From assembly GCA_002339015.1 (NCBI GenBank), contig DDJC01000080.1, positions 5,434-36,780 on the forward strand: DNA of 31,347 nucleotides. The letters are read 5' to 3'. Below are positions 15,966-23,864 of the stretch, piece after piece. Within the stretch, counting starts at the first letter, position 1. The number at the start of each line of letters is the position of its first letter. The DNA comes from Burkholderiales bacterium UBA1834 (GTDB lineage: Bacteria > Pseudomonadota > Gammaproteobacteria > Burkholderiales > Burkholderiaceae_C). Both the position numbers and the translations under genes were made by a program. The notes under the pieces were generated by a model. That model did no database searches and was not told where the DNA came from. It saw only the letters and a program-made list of their open reading frames with translations.

Positions 15966-16250
15966 TCAGCGGCGTGCCCGCATCGCGAAGCGGGCCTGCA
16001 CGAACTCGAAGGCGTAGCGCACGGCCTCGTCCACCACGCGTTCGTTCTCTGTGCGCTCCTTCTCGGTCAGGTAGAAGGCCAGGTCTACCTCATGCCGGAT
16101 GTAGCGCGGCGGCAGGCGGTTGAGCGCCACGCAGGCCACGTCCGGGTGCTGCTCGTCGGTCAGCATGGGGTAGTTGGGCGCGTGATCAGTCACGCATTCG
16201 ATGACCTGGCGCTCGTAGTAGTTGCGCAGGGTGTGGAAGTCGGCGGGCAT
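15966..16250 (-). CDS. Small ComFB-family protein
   Basis: A 94-residue soluble protein matching the late-competence ComFB family (Pfam PF10719). It shows N-Y-Y-E-R-Q-V at the start and then DVACVALNRLPPRYIRHEVD (about 42-61), the D-x2-x-ALN-LPP-xY signature. An acidic/basic helix follows (LTEKERTENERVVDEAVRYAFEFV). In Bacillus comFB lies in the comF operon without a clear competence role; members have more recently been reported as cyclic-dinucleotide-binding regulators, which I recall but cannot verify here. The Cys motif of some members is not complete (only two Cys). I chose ATG 16250; the long upstream frame is noise over the intergenic region and nadC. There is no clear Shine-Dalgarno. 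It may be read from the nadAC transcript, 169 bases away, or alone. Confidence 0.8.
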   Translation of the reverse strand: MPADFHTLRNYYERQVIECVTDHAPNYPMLTDEQHPDVACVALNRLPPRYIRHEVDLAFYLTEKERTENERVVDEAVRYAFEFVQARFAMRARR

Positions 16251-16419
16251 GGCGTCGGCAGCGGTACAGCAAGGCAGGTCGCGGGAACACAGACGCGGCA
16301 GTACGCCGCGCAAGGCATACGCCGCAGTGTGGCCCAGACAGCGGCGCCGGCTGCCGTGAAGAATGCCGTTTTGTCCGATGTTTTCCGGCCTGTCCCCTGG
16401 CCTGGGGATGCCGCACGCC
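16251..16419. other. Intergenic region between nadC and the ComFB-family gene
   Basis: These 169 bases hold no supported gene. A small stem-loop with arms TCCCC and GGGGA and loop TGGCCT lies just after the nadC stop on the minus strand; with no T-run it is a weak terminator candidate. The rest is GC-rich with CGGC/GCCG repeats. A promoter for the ComFB-family gene must lie here if it is not co-transcribed; I see no convincing one. Confidence 0.4.
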
Positions 16420-17325
16420 TCAGGCGATGCGCTCAAGCACGCGCAGCGAGAAATCCACCGCGCGCACGTCCTTGGTGAGCTTGCCAATGGAGATGCGGTC
16501 CACGCCGGTGGCGGCGATGCCGCGCAGTTGGTCAAGCTGGACACTGCCCGAGGCCTCCAGCAGGGCCTGGCCCTGCGTGAGTTCCTGGTTGATGGCCACG
16601 GCTTGGCGCATCAGGTCGGTGCTGAAGTTGTCCAGCAGGATGCTGGTGGCACCGGCGTCCAACGCCTCACGCAACTGATCGAGCGTCTCCACCTCGATCT
16701 GGATGCCGATGTCATAGCCCTTGGGTGTGGCCTGTTCAGCCACCAGGGCCTGGGCGTTGCGCAGCGCGGCAGTCACGCTGCCGGCCGAGGCGATGTGGTT
16801 TTCCTTGATCAGGATGCCGTCGTACAGGGCCAGGCGCTGGTTGGCGCCGCCGCCAACCCGCACGGCGTATTTCTGGGCCAGGCGCAGGCCGGGCAAGGTC
16901 TTGCGGGTGTCCAGAACGCTGCAGCCGCGCGGGTTGGGCGAGGCACCCTCGATGGCATCCATGTGCCGGCGCGTGAGCGTGGCCACGGCCGACAGCGTCT
17001 GCAGAAAGTTCAAGCCCGGCCGCTCGGCCGTGAGCAGGGCGCGCGCATCGGCCTCGATGGCGCAGACCTGGGTATCGGGGGCCATGCGGTCACCTTCGCT
17101 GTAGGCCCAGTCGATTCGGGCCTGCTCGTCCAGGCCGTGCAGGCAGCCTTCGAACCATTCCCGGCCGCACAGCACGGCCTCTTCGCGCACCAGCAGGCGG
17201 GCCTTCACACGCTGGCCTGGTTTGACCAGCGCAGCGGTCCAGTCGCACACGCCCACGTCTTCGAACAGGGCATCACGGATGTTGCGGGCACGGGCCTCGG
17301 CCAGTGTTTCGTTGTGGTCGAACAT
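16420..17325 (-). CDS. nadC: Nicotinate-nucleotide pyrophosphorylase (quinolinate phosphoribosyltransferase) NadC
   Basis: Converts quinolinate and PRPP to nicotinate mononucleotide, CO2 and pyrophosphate, the third step of de novo NAD synthesis. The 301-residue protein has the N-terminal sandwich domain and the barrel domain. Motifs include ERPGLNFLQTLSAVAT (about 100-115), SVLDTRKTLPGLRLAQKYAVRVGGG (about 135-160, Arg/Lys phosphate and substrate binding), DGILIKENHI, IQIEVETLDQLREAL and TSILLDNF. It ends in the usual VDFSLRVL form of the family's DFS-R motif. The gene follows nadA by 45 bases on the same strand and is almost certainly in its operon. nadB is separate, at 8869-10515. No Shine-Dalgarno is obvious upstream of the ATG. 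Confidence 0.96.
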   Translation of the reverse strand: MFDHNETLAEARARNIRDALFEDVGVCDWTAALVKPGQRVKARLLVREEAVLCGREWFEGCLHGLDEQARIDWAYSEGDRMAPDTQVCAIEADARALLTAERPGLNFLQTLSAVATLTRRHMDAIEGASPNPRGCSVLDTRKTLPGLRLAQKYAVRVGGGANQRLALYDGILIKENHIASAGSVTAALRNAQALVAEQATPKGYDIGIQIEVETLDQLREALDAGATSILLDNFSTDLMRQAVAINQELTQGQALLEASGSVQLDQLRGIAATGVDRISIGKLTKDVRAVDFSLRVLERIA

Positions 17326-17370
17326 GGGGATCAGCGATTCAGGAAAGCGAAAGAACAGGCGAGGGTGGGG

Positions 17371-18492
17371 TCAGGCTGCGCCCACGTTGGGCACGAAGCC
17401 CTGCGCCGGCTTGGTGATGGCCGAGGGGTTGCGCGCCACGAAATCCAGCATGCGGTCGATGCAGCCGTGGGCCTTGAGGCGGGTGGGCTCGTCCACATGG
17501 ATCTCGCCGGTGCCGGCTTCCAGGCAGGACAGCACGCCCTGCAGCGCATTCATTGCCATCCACGGGCAGTGCGCGCAGCTCTTGCAGGTGGCGCTGTTGC
17601 CGGCGGTGGGGGCCTCGATCAGCAGCTTGTTGGGCGCCAGTTGGCGCATGCGGTGCAGGATACCGTTGTCGGTGGCCACGATGAAGGCGGGCGCGTCCAG
17701 CTCGACCACGGCCTTGAGCAACTGCGAGGTGGAGCCGACCACGTCGGCCTGGGCGACCACGCTCTCGGGCGATTCGGGGTGCACCAGCACCTTGGCGCCA
17801 GGGTGCTGCGCCTTGAGCAGGTCCAGTTCCAGGCCCTTGAACTCATCATGCACGATGCAGGCGCCGTTCCACATCAGCATGTCGGCACCGGTCTGCTGCT
17901 GGATGTAGCGGCCCAGGTGGCGGTCAGGGGCCCAGAGCACCTTCTCGCCTTGCGCTTTCAGGTGGCTGACGATGGCGAGCGCGCAGGAGCTGGTCACCAT
18001 CCAGTCGGCACGGGCCTTCACGGCGGCGCTGGTGTTGGCGTAGACCACCACCTTGCGGTCCGGGTGAGCGTCGCAGAACTTGGCGAAGTCGTCGGCGTCG
18101 CAGCCCAGGTCGAGCGAACAGGTCGCGTCCAGGTCGGGCATCAGCACGCGCTTCTCGGGGCTGAGGATCTTGGCCGATTCGCCCATGAACTTCACGCCGG
18201 CCACGATCAGGGTCCGGGCGGCATGGTCACGGCCGAAGCGGGCCATCTCCAGCGAATCGGAGACGCAGCCGCCGGTTTCCAGGGCCAGGTCCTGCAGATC
18301 GCCGTCGACGTAGTAGTGTGCGACCAGCACGGCGTTCTGCGAGACCAGCAGCTCCTTGATGCGGGCCTTCACGGCGGCCTTTTCATCGGCGGGCAGGGCG
18401 GGGGGCACCTTGGCCCAGGCGTGGGCGGTGCAACTGGCGCCAGAGGCATCCTGGCGTGTGTAGTCGAAAAGAACGGACTCGGCGGAAGACAT
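17371..18492 (-). CDS. nadA: Quinolinate synthase NadA (long form)
   Basis: A [4Fe-4S] enzyme that condenses iminoaspartate from NadB with dihydroxyacetone phosphate to give quinolinate. The 373-residue protein has the three repeated domains of the family. Cluster Cys lie in PDLDATCSLDLGC, in WNGACIVHDEF and in the CKSCAHCPWMAMN motif, whose CxxCxxC form is typical of proteobacterial NadA. HYYVDGDLQDLA near residue 60 and VKFMGESAKILSPEKRVLMPD near 105 are substrate-binding regions. It lies 16 bases after the PAP2 gene and 45 before nadC, all on the minus strand, so it may be read both from its own promoter (none clearly visible) and from the glycosyltransferase cluster upstream. Confidence 0.96.
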   Translation of the reverse strand: MSSAESVLFDYTRQDASGASCTAHAWAKVPPALPADEKAAVKARIKELLVSQNAVLVAHYYVDGDLQDLALETGGCVSDSLEMARFGRDHAARTLIVAGVKFMGESAKILSPEKRVLMPDLDATCSLDLGCDADDFAKFCDAHPDRKVVVYANTSAAVKARADWMVTSSCALAIVSHLKAQGEKVLWAPDRHLGRYIQQQTGADMLMWNGACIVHDEFKGLELDLLKAQHPGAKVLVHPESPESVVAQADVVGSTSQLLKAVVELDAPAFIVATDNGILHRMRQLAPNKLLIEAPTAGNSATCKSCAHCPWMAMNALQGVLSCLEAGTGEIHVDEPTRLKAHGCIDRMLDFVARNPSAITKPAQGFVPNVGAA

Positions 18493-18508
18493 AGGACGGA
18501 GCGGGGCG

Positions 18509-19303
18509 TCAGGTCGCGGTGGGGGCGCGGGGCGGGGCTTGGCGGCGCTGCTCGAAGCGGCGCATGCCGAAGGCTACCAGTTCGCAGGACAACCAGACGG
18601 CGTAGAAGGAAAACACCACGTCGCTGAGGTAGTGGCCGCCCTGCATGATGCGGCCCAGGCCCACCAGCGCGCCGGCGGTCAGGCCGATCAACGTCCAGCG
18701 GCGGCGCCAGGTGCGCCCCGCGAACATCCCCAGGGCGATCAGGCTGAAGCCGGCCGCGGCGTGGCCGCTGACGAAGCTGCGGTGGCTGCCGGGGTTGTCG
18801 CCACGCTGGAAAGCCCCGTGGAAGGCTTGGTCACCGCCAAACTCGATGGTCTGGACGGGGCGGGGGCGGCCCATCAGGTTCTTCAGGCCCAGTTCCACGA
18901 TCAGACCCGAGCTGAGCGTGGCCACCAGGAGTACGCCGATCGCCGTTCGACGCCACAGACCGGTGAGCAGGCTCGCGGTGCTGTCGCGCCCCTGCCGGCG
19001 GGCCAGCTTGGCAAGCGAGGGGGCGCCCACGGCCATCAATGCACTGAGCACCAGCAAGGTGTTGCCTACCATGGGCGTGTACTGGTAGAGCGCCTGCACC
19101 AAGGGATTGTTGGCCTGGAAGAAGCCGCCCTCTGGTGTGTAGTAGCGCTGCGAGAAGATCAGGTCGATGGTGGGCACCTTGGCAAACAGCGCCAGGCTCA
19201 GGAACAGGCCTGCCCAGATCAGCCGAGTGTCGAAGCTGTCGTCATCATCGTCGGGTTCATGGCGGGCGGTGCGGCCGTGCCTGGATCGGTCAGGAGACGT
19301 CAA
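18509..19303 (-). CDS. PAP2-family membrane phosphatase
   Basis: A membrane phosphatase of the type-2 phosphatidic acid phosphatase superfamily; relatives dephosphorylate lipid A, phosphatidylglycerophosphate or undecaprenyl pyrophosphate. The 264 residues show about six helices. The three catalytic motifs are K-x6-RP as KNLMGRPRP (about 139-147), a P/V-SGH motif as FVSGHAAAG (about 176-184) and R-x5-H-x3-D as GRIMQGGHYLSD (about 219-230). The N-terminus is charged with a run of five Asp. No ATG fits: the first in-frame start is TTG at 19303, overlapping the upstream gene's stop as TTGA, which looks like a coupled start. Its place behind two glycosyltransferases suggests recycling of a polyprenyl carrier or lipid A 1-phosphate removal; this is inference. 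Confidence 0.85.
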   Translation of the reverse strand: MTSPDRSRHGRTARHEPDDDDDSFDTRLIWAGLFLSLALFAKVPTIDLIFSQRYYTPEGGFFQANNPLVQALYQYTPMVGNTLLVLSALMAVGAPSLAKLARRQGRDSTASLLTGLWRRTAIGVLLVATLSSGLIVELGLKNLMGRPRPVQTIEFGGDQAFHGAFQRGDNPGSHRSFVSGHAAAGFSLIALGMFAGRTWRRRWTLIGLTAGALVGLGRIMQGGHYLSDVVFSFYAVWLSCELVAFGMRRFEQRRQAPPRAPTAT

Positions 19304-21147
19304 TTGCGGGGTCCACTTGGGGGTTGATCCTGTGCTTGTTCCGTGAAGGGGATGTCCTCGCTGTGCTCGTCGGCCGTGCCGCTTTGCCGAGTGTAGGTCT
19401 GGTTGTCGTAGCCCACGAAGCCACGCGCCAGGTAGAGGTACAGCGTGATCTGGCGGCCCGGGCCGACCTGCACCACGGAGCGCCCCAGTTCGCGCTTGAA
19501 GGCGAAGCGGTTGAGGATGGCGTCCGGATCGGGGGCGTCGGTCAGCAGCAGAACGTCCTGCCCGACGGTGTTGGGCATGCTGCGCTGCAGCTGGTAGTGG
19601 TCACCATGCTCGCCGGTGGGGTTCCAGGCCATGATGCGGGGTTGGTGGCTGCGCCATTGGTAGGCGGCGTGGGCCAGCAGCAGGCGCTTGTCGGCCACGA
19701 TGGGCAGACCCTGTACACGCGGGTCGTTCAGCAGCGGATCCAGCTGGCCGAACGCGGCGTCCCAGCCGCGCATGCGCACCAGCACGTCGGCCTTGGCGGG
19801 CAGCTTGTCGCCCATCACGTCGCGTGCGTGCAGCACGATGCCTGTCAGCACGAGGTTGCTGGCCAGCACCACCCAGAACCAGGTCTGTGGGCGGGGGGCC
19901 GACAGCGGCACCAGCGGCAGGCTCAGACGGGTGGCCAGCAGCAGGAAGAGGCTGATCATGGCTGGTGCGGCCCAGTTCACGTGCGCATCGGCCCGGAAGG
20001 CCTGCGCCACCGCGATCAGCAGCAGCGGGGCACTGAGCGCCACCAGATAGCGGTAGGACGTGACCGAGGCCAGGTAGTAGGCCGAATTGCGGGTGGACTT
20101 GGCGCGGGCTTGCTCGGGCTGCGACAACTGCGATGACGCTGGCTGGCTGGACGATGCCACCTGGGTGCTGGCCGCCCATTGGCTGGGGGGCAGCATCTGG
20201 CTGGAGGCTGCCCACTGGCTCTGGCCCGCCACCTCATTGGTGCCCGTGTGCACGCGGCGGTGCAGCCACAGGCCGGCGATCACGGCCACCGGGCCGAGCA
20301 TGGCGATCTGGCCCACCAGGAACACCAGCGCCGCGACCGGCCCGCCTGAGCGGCTGGATTGGGTGGTGATGTCAGCCGTGTGTTGCAGCGTGGGGAAGCC
20401 CCATTCGGCGTTCCACAGGACATTGGGCGCCAGCACGGCCAGTGCTGCCGCAATGGCCACCCAGGGCCCCAGGCGCAGCAGCCCACGCTTGGGGCCGTGC
20501 ACCCCCCACAGCGCCCACAGCGCCGTGATGGCGAAGGCCGCCATCGTGTACTTGCTCAGCATGCCGACGCCGCAGACCACGCCGCACAGCAGCCACAGGC
20601 CCAGCCGGTTGGTGACCTGGGCGCGCCAAAGGGCCCAGGCGGCCAGTGTCCAGCACAGCAGCAAGGGGCCGTCGGTGCTGGCGAACATGCCCAACAGCCC
20701 TGTCATGGGGGCGGTCAGGAAGAGCGCGCCGGCCACGATGCCGGTACGCACACCGCTGGAGGTCGGCCACAACGCACGTGCCAGCCCGACCATGGCCACG
20801 GCGGTGGCCACATAGGTGAGCATGGGCATGATCTTCACGCCGAGCACACCGTTGCCGAACACGGCCGTGCCAGCGGCGATCAAGCCTGCGATCACCGGTG
20901 GTTTGGAGAAATAGCCCCACTGCAGCTCGCGCGACCAATCCCAGTACTGGGCCTCGTCGAAGAACAGCGAGATGCCGCTGTAGTGCACCACGGCCACACG
21001 GTAGAGCAGCAGCACGGCGGCCAGGGCCAGCAGCAACCACATGCGACGGCCCCACAGGCGGGGCCAGCGGTGCGCCGGCCGGGCACCCTGGGTGCGCGCG
21101 ATGTCAGGGGTGGGGGAGGCCGCAGCGGGAGAGGTCGTGTTGGTCAT
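19300..21147 (-). CDS. GT39-like membrane glycosyltransferase (ArnT/PMT_2 family)
   Basis: A polytopic GT-C fold enzyme predicted to move a sugar from a polyprenyl-phosphate donor to an envelope acceptor on the periplasmic face. The 615 residues begin with a cytoplasmic tail and TM1 (about 37-53). Then comes DEAQYWDWSRELQWGYFSKPP, carrying the catalytic Asp (D64-E65) and the Y-F-x-K/H-P-P motif of this family. About a dozen helices follow and a soluble periplasmic C-terminal domain starts near 430. Residues about 305-352 form a Ser/Gln/Ala-rich stretch with SQWAAS twice, an unusual insertion between helices. It starts 18 bases after the GT2 gene and its stop overlaps the PAP2 start. The acceptor and sugar are unknown; lipid A is a reasonable guess. 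Confidence 0.85.
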   Translation of the reverse strand: MTNTTSPAAASPTPDIARTQGARPAHRWPRLWGRRMWLLLALAAVLLLYRVAVVHYSGISLFFDEAQYWDWSRELQWGYFSKPPVIAGLIAAGTAVFGNGVLGVKIMPMLTYVATAVAMVGLARALWPTSSGVRTGIVAGALFLTAPMTGLLGMFASTDGPLLLCWTLAAWALWRAQVTNRLGLWLLCGVVCGVGMLSKYTMAAFAITALWALWGVHGPKRGLLRLGPWVAIAAALAVLAPNVLWNAEWGFPTLQHTADITTQSSRSGGPVAALVFLVGQIAMLGPVAVIAGLWLHRRVHTGTNEVAGQSQWAASSQMLPPSQWAASTQVASSSQPASSQLSQPEQARAKSTRNSAYYLASVTSYRYLVALSAPLLLIAVAQAFRADAHVNWAAPAMISLFLLLATRLSLPLVPLSAPRPQTWFWVVLASNLVLTGIVLHARDVMGDKLPAKADVLVRMRGWDAAFGQLDPLLNDPRVQGLPIVADKRLLLAHAAYQWRSHQPRIMAWNPTGEHGDHYQLQRSMPNTVGQDVLLLTDAPDPDAILNRFAFKRELGRSVVQVGPGRQITLYLYLARGFVGYDNQTYTRQSGTADEHSEDIPFTEQAQDQPPSGPRN

Positions 21148-21165
21148 GGCTAGCAGAGGGGAGGA

Positions 21166-22191
21166 TCAGGTCCGGCGATGCCAGCTGTCGGCGTCGGACG
21201 CAGGGGCCGTGTGCGATGTGTGGTACGGCGCCACATCGCCTCGGTCGTAGTAGATGCGGATCAGGAGTTCGGCCAGCACGCCGGTGGTCAGGAACTGCAG
21301 ACCGCCCAGCACGCAGAAGAAGCCCAGCCACAGCAGCGGGCGCCCGCCGATGGATTCACCCAGCAGCTTGAGCACGCCCAGGTAGGACAGGATCAGCGTA
21401 CCGATCAGGCCCACGCCCAGGCCCACGCCACCGAAGAAGTGGCCAGGGCGCCCGGCGAAGCGCAGGAAGAAGTTCACCGCCAGCAGGTCGAGCACCACGC
21501 GCAAGGTGCGCGAGATACCGTACTTGGATTCACCGGCCGTGCGGGCATGGTGGCTCACGGGCACCTCGGACATGCGCGCGGGCGAGGTCACCGTGGCCAT
21601 CCACGCGGGAATGAATCGGTGCATCTCGCCGTACAGGCGCACGCGCTTGAGCACGTCGGCGCGGTAGGCCTTGAGGCTGCAGCCCAGATCCTGGAACTCC
21701 AGGCCGGTGATGCGTCGGATCAGGCGGTTGGCGATGCGCGAGGGGATCTTGCGCAGGATGAAAGCATCTTGTCGGTTCTGGCGCCATCCGGCCACCAGGT
21801 CCAGGTCGTCCTTGAGCAGCTTGTCGACCAGTGAAGGGATGTCCTTCGGGTCGTTCTGAAGGTCGCCGTCGAGTGTCACGATCACATCGCCGCGCGCCGC
21901 GTCGATACCGGCCTGCATGGCCGCCGTCTGGCGGAAGTTGCGCCACAGGTGGATGGGGCGCACATGCGGGCCGCGCAGCTCGGCCTGCTTGTCCAGGGCC
22001 TGCTGGGTGCCGTCGCGGCTGCCGTCGTTGACGATGATCAGCTCCCAGGGGTGCGGGTAGCTGTCCAGGGCGTTGTGCACCGCGGTCACGAAGGGCTCGA
22101 CGTTGTCCACTTCGTTGTACATCGGCACGACGATGGACAGGCGGTGCGAGGGAAAGCGGGTGAGAGCGGTGTCCATGGACTCGACAGGCAT
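21166..22191 (-). CDS. GT2 polyprenyl-phosphate glycosyltransferase (ArnC/DPM1-like)
   Basis: Predicted to load a sugar from a nucleotide donor onto undecaprenyl phosphate on the cytoplasmic side. The 341-residue protein has a GT-A domain: LSIVVPMYNEVDNVEPF (about 18-34), IIVNDGSRDGT (about 55-65), VIVTLDGDLQNDP (DxD-type, about 98-110). RKIPSRIANRLIRRITG and DLGCSLKAYR are typical of the ArnC/GtrB/DPM1 group. Two C-terminal membrane helices (about 240-315) anchor it. I chose ATG 22191 (MPVES); MDTAL 15 bases later is an alternative. A TACAAC box lies 9 bases upstream. It is 35 bases after the flippase-like gene and 18 before the GT39 gene, forming one cassette. Donor sugar unknown. Confidence 0.9.
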   Translation of the reverse strand: MPVESMDTALTRFPSHRLSIVVPMYNEVDNVEPFVTAVHNALDSYPHPWELIIVNDGSRDGTQQALDKQAELRGPHVRPIHLWRNFRQTAAMQAGIDAARGDVIVTLDGDLQNDPKDIPSLVDKLLKDDLDLVAGWRQNRQDAFILRKIPSRIANRLIRRITGLEFQDLGCSLKAYRADVLKRVRLYGEMHRFIPAWMATVTSPARMSEVPVSHHARTAGESKYGISRTLRVVLDLLAVNFFLRFAGRPGHFFGGVGLGVGLIGTLILSYLGVLKLLGESIGGRPLLWLGFFCVLGGLQFLTTGVLAELLIRIYYDRGDVAPYHTSHTAPASDADSWHRRT

Positions 22192-22200
22192 GAGAGAAGG

Positions 22201-22230
22201 GTTGTAGCAAAAACGCGTAGGCGTCGTCAG
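22201..22230 (-). promoter_or_regulatory. Possible promoter of the GT2 gene
   Basis: On the minus strand CTGACG (22230-22225) and TACAAC (22206-22201) are 18 bases apart. TACAAC ends 9 bases before the ATG at 22191. The -35 overlaps the stop codon of the flippase-like gene. It would let GT2-GT39-PAP2 be read separately, with a nearly leaderless start. Confidence 0.35.
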
Positions 22231-23237
22231 TCGGGAAGACGCGGGGACGACCACGAAGGGGTGGCCCAGGCAAGGGCGCCTGCCGCCACGGCGCACAACA
22301 GGAAACACAGGTGCAGCGCCAGGGCGGCGGCCACGGCATGGCCCTGGGCCAGCGCACCGGCGGGCGTGCTGAGCGCAAAGCCTGCCCACACGCCCGCTTC
22401 GTAGGTGCCAAAGCCGGCTGGCCCCTGGATGGGCACGATGGCCGCCAGCTCGCCGCCCAGGGCGCCCGCCCAACCCGCCCCCAGGGTGGACTGGGTGATG
22501 GACGAGAGGAGCAGCGCACCGGCCGTGAGCTTGATCGCCCAGTTGGCCCAGGTGAAGCCCCAGGCCGCGGGCCGGTGGTGATGCGGGTCGGTCAGGGCTT
22601 CATGAAGGCGCTGCAGCAGTTGCCGCCACTTCGATGTAGACGCTGTGGCGGTGTTGTCCGAGGCCTGCAGCAGGGCCAGCAGCTTGAGCCCGGCGAACCA
22701 CCCCAGCACCAGCAGGGCCAGCCCGGCCGCACGCCAGACCATGGGCAGGCCGGGCCACAGCAGCAAGCCCAAGGCCAGCAGCACGGCCAGATCCTGCAGG
22801 CGCATCCACAGCAGGCTGGCCACGGCCTGGGCCAGGGGCATGCGCAGCTGGGTGGATGCCAGCCAGGGAAAACTCAACTCGCCCGCGCGCATGGGCAGCA
22901 GGTTCACGGCGGCGTTGTGCATCAGGATCACGCGCAGGGCGTCCAGCCTCAGGCCGAGTGCCCTGCGTGGCGGGGCACCAGCAGGGGAATGATCGTTCAG
23001 CCTCTCGCTCAGTCCCATCACCACCTGCAGCCGGGCTGCGCGCATCAGGTAGCTCAGCAGCAGACCCAGCAAGGTGCCGGCCCAGACCAGCGCCGATGGT
23101 GCGCGAAGGGCGTCCCGCACCGTGTCCAGCGGCACATGGCTCAGCAGCCAGGCCAGCAGGCCCACACCCACGAGCCACGCCAGCGCCTGGCGCAGCCAGC
23201 GTCGCGTCATGGGGGTGGAAGAAGGCGTCGAACTCAT
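22227..23237 (-). CDS. Flippase-like integral membrane protein (LPG_synthase_TM, PF03706)
   Basis: A polytopic membrane protein of the lysylphosphatidylglycerol synthase TM/flippase-like family (AglD-like), often found beside polyprenyl-linked glycosyltransferases. About 336 residues with around eight hydrophobic segments. Recognisable parts are the first helix after RRWLRQ, LLSYLMRAARLQVVMG, NLLPMRAGELSFPWL (the conserved N-L-x-P-x-RxGE motif of this family) and PIQGPAGFGTYEAG, which matches the conserved P-x-GxGxxE region near the C-terminus. The start is uncertain: ATG at 23276, 23237 or 23210 are all in frame, none with a clear Shine-Dalgarno. It heads the cassette with GT2, GT39 and PAP2. 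Its role may be flipping or presenting the lipid-linked sugar; this is inference. Confidence 0.85.
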   Translation of the reverse strand: MSSTPSSTPMTRRWLRQALAWLVGVGLLAWLLSHVPLDTVRDALRAPSALVWAGTLLGLLLSYLMRAARLQVVMGLSERLNDHSPAGAPPRRALGLRLDALRVILMHNAAVNLLPMRAGELSFPWLASTQLRMPLAQAVASLLWMRLQDLAVLLALGLLLWPGLPMVWRAAGLALLVLGWFAGLKLLALLQASDNTATASTSKWRQLLQRLHEALTDPHHHRPAAWGFTWANWAIKLTAGALLLSSITQSTLGAGWAGALGGELAAIVPIQGPAGFGTYEAGVWAGFALSTPAGALAQGHAVAAALALHLCFLLCAVAAGALAWATPSWSSPRLPD

Positions 23238-23360
23238 CGGGCGGCAGGGAGCGGACAGCCTTCCATTGTCCCCCATTCAGGCGTCCTGCCCGGCAGCGAC
23301 CCTCTGGGCGGTGACAATAAGCCTTGTACCTTTACCCGACTTGAATCCCTGGAGTCTGCC

Positions 23361-23864
23361 ATGACCGATTTCGTGACCTGCGACCTGTGCGACGAGCACA
23401 AGAACGACACCGACGGCGCTTTCCGTGTACTGCCGCCCGTGTTCAAGGATTTTGGCAAGCAGCGCAAGTTCGCCGGCCCGGTCAGCACGGTCAAGTGCTT
23501 CGAGGACAACTCCTTCGTGAAGGCCGCGGTGGATTCGCCGGGCAATGGCCGCGTGCTGGTGGTCGACGGCGGCGCCTCGCTGCGCCGCGCCCTGGTGGGC
23601 GGCAACCTGGGCAAGGCCGCTGCCAGGAACGGCTGGGCCGGCGTGGTGGTCGACGGCTGCGTGCGTGACGTGGCCGAGTTGGCCGAATGCGACACCGGCA
23701 TCCGGGCGCTGGCCTCCATGCCCCTGCCCACCGAAAAGCGCAACGAGGGCCAGCGCGACGTGGCCGTGCAGATCCAGGGCGTGTGGGTGCGCCCAGGTGA
23801 CTGGCTCTACGCCGATGAGGACGGCATCGTGGTCATGGCTGAGCCGGCCTCTGCCAAAGCTTGA
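23361..23864 (+). CDS. RraA-family protein (HMG/CHA aldolase-like)
   Basis: A 167-residue protein of the RraA family. Members are either regulators that bind RNase E or metal-dependent 4-hydroxy-4-methyl-2-oxoglutarate / oxaloacetate lyases. It shows VDGGASLRRALVGGNLGKAAARNGWAGVVVDG followed by CVRDVAEL. The GGN-LG loop and the R-D pair after DG (about residues 73-113) are the pyruvate- and metal-binding elements of the aldolases. VQIQGVWVRPGDWLYADEDGIVV closes the fold. The presence of the R-D residues favours retained lyase activity over a purely regulatory role. ATG 23361 has GGAG 6 bases upstream. It is followed by a stem-loop and then the alpha-oxoamine synthase gene; no pathway link is visible. 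Confidence 0.88.
   Translation: MTDFVTCDLCDEHKNDTDGAFRVLPPVFKDFGKQRKFAGPVSTVKCFEDNSFVKAAVDSPGNGRVLVVDGGASLRRALVGGNLGKAAARNGWAGVVVDGCVRDVAELAECDTGIRALASMPLPTEKRNEGQRDVAVQIQGVWVRPGDWLYADEDGIVVMAEPASAKA

Noticed and set aside
16363..18627. A 754-codon open frame on + opposite nadC and nadA
   Set aside because: Antisense shadow of two well-supported genes; no domain or start signal.
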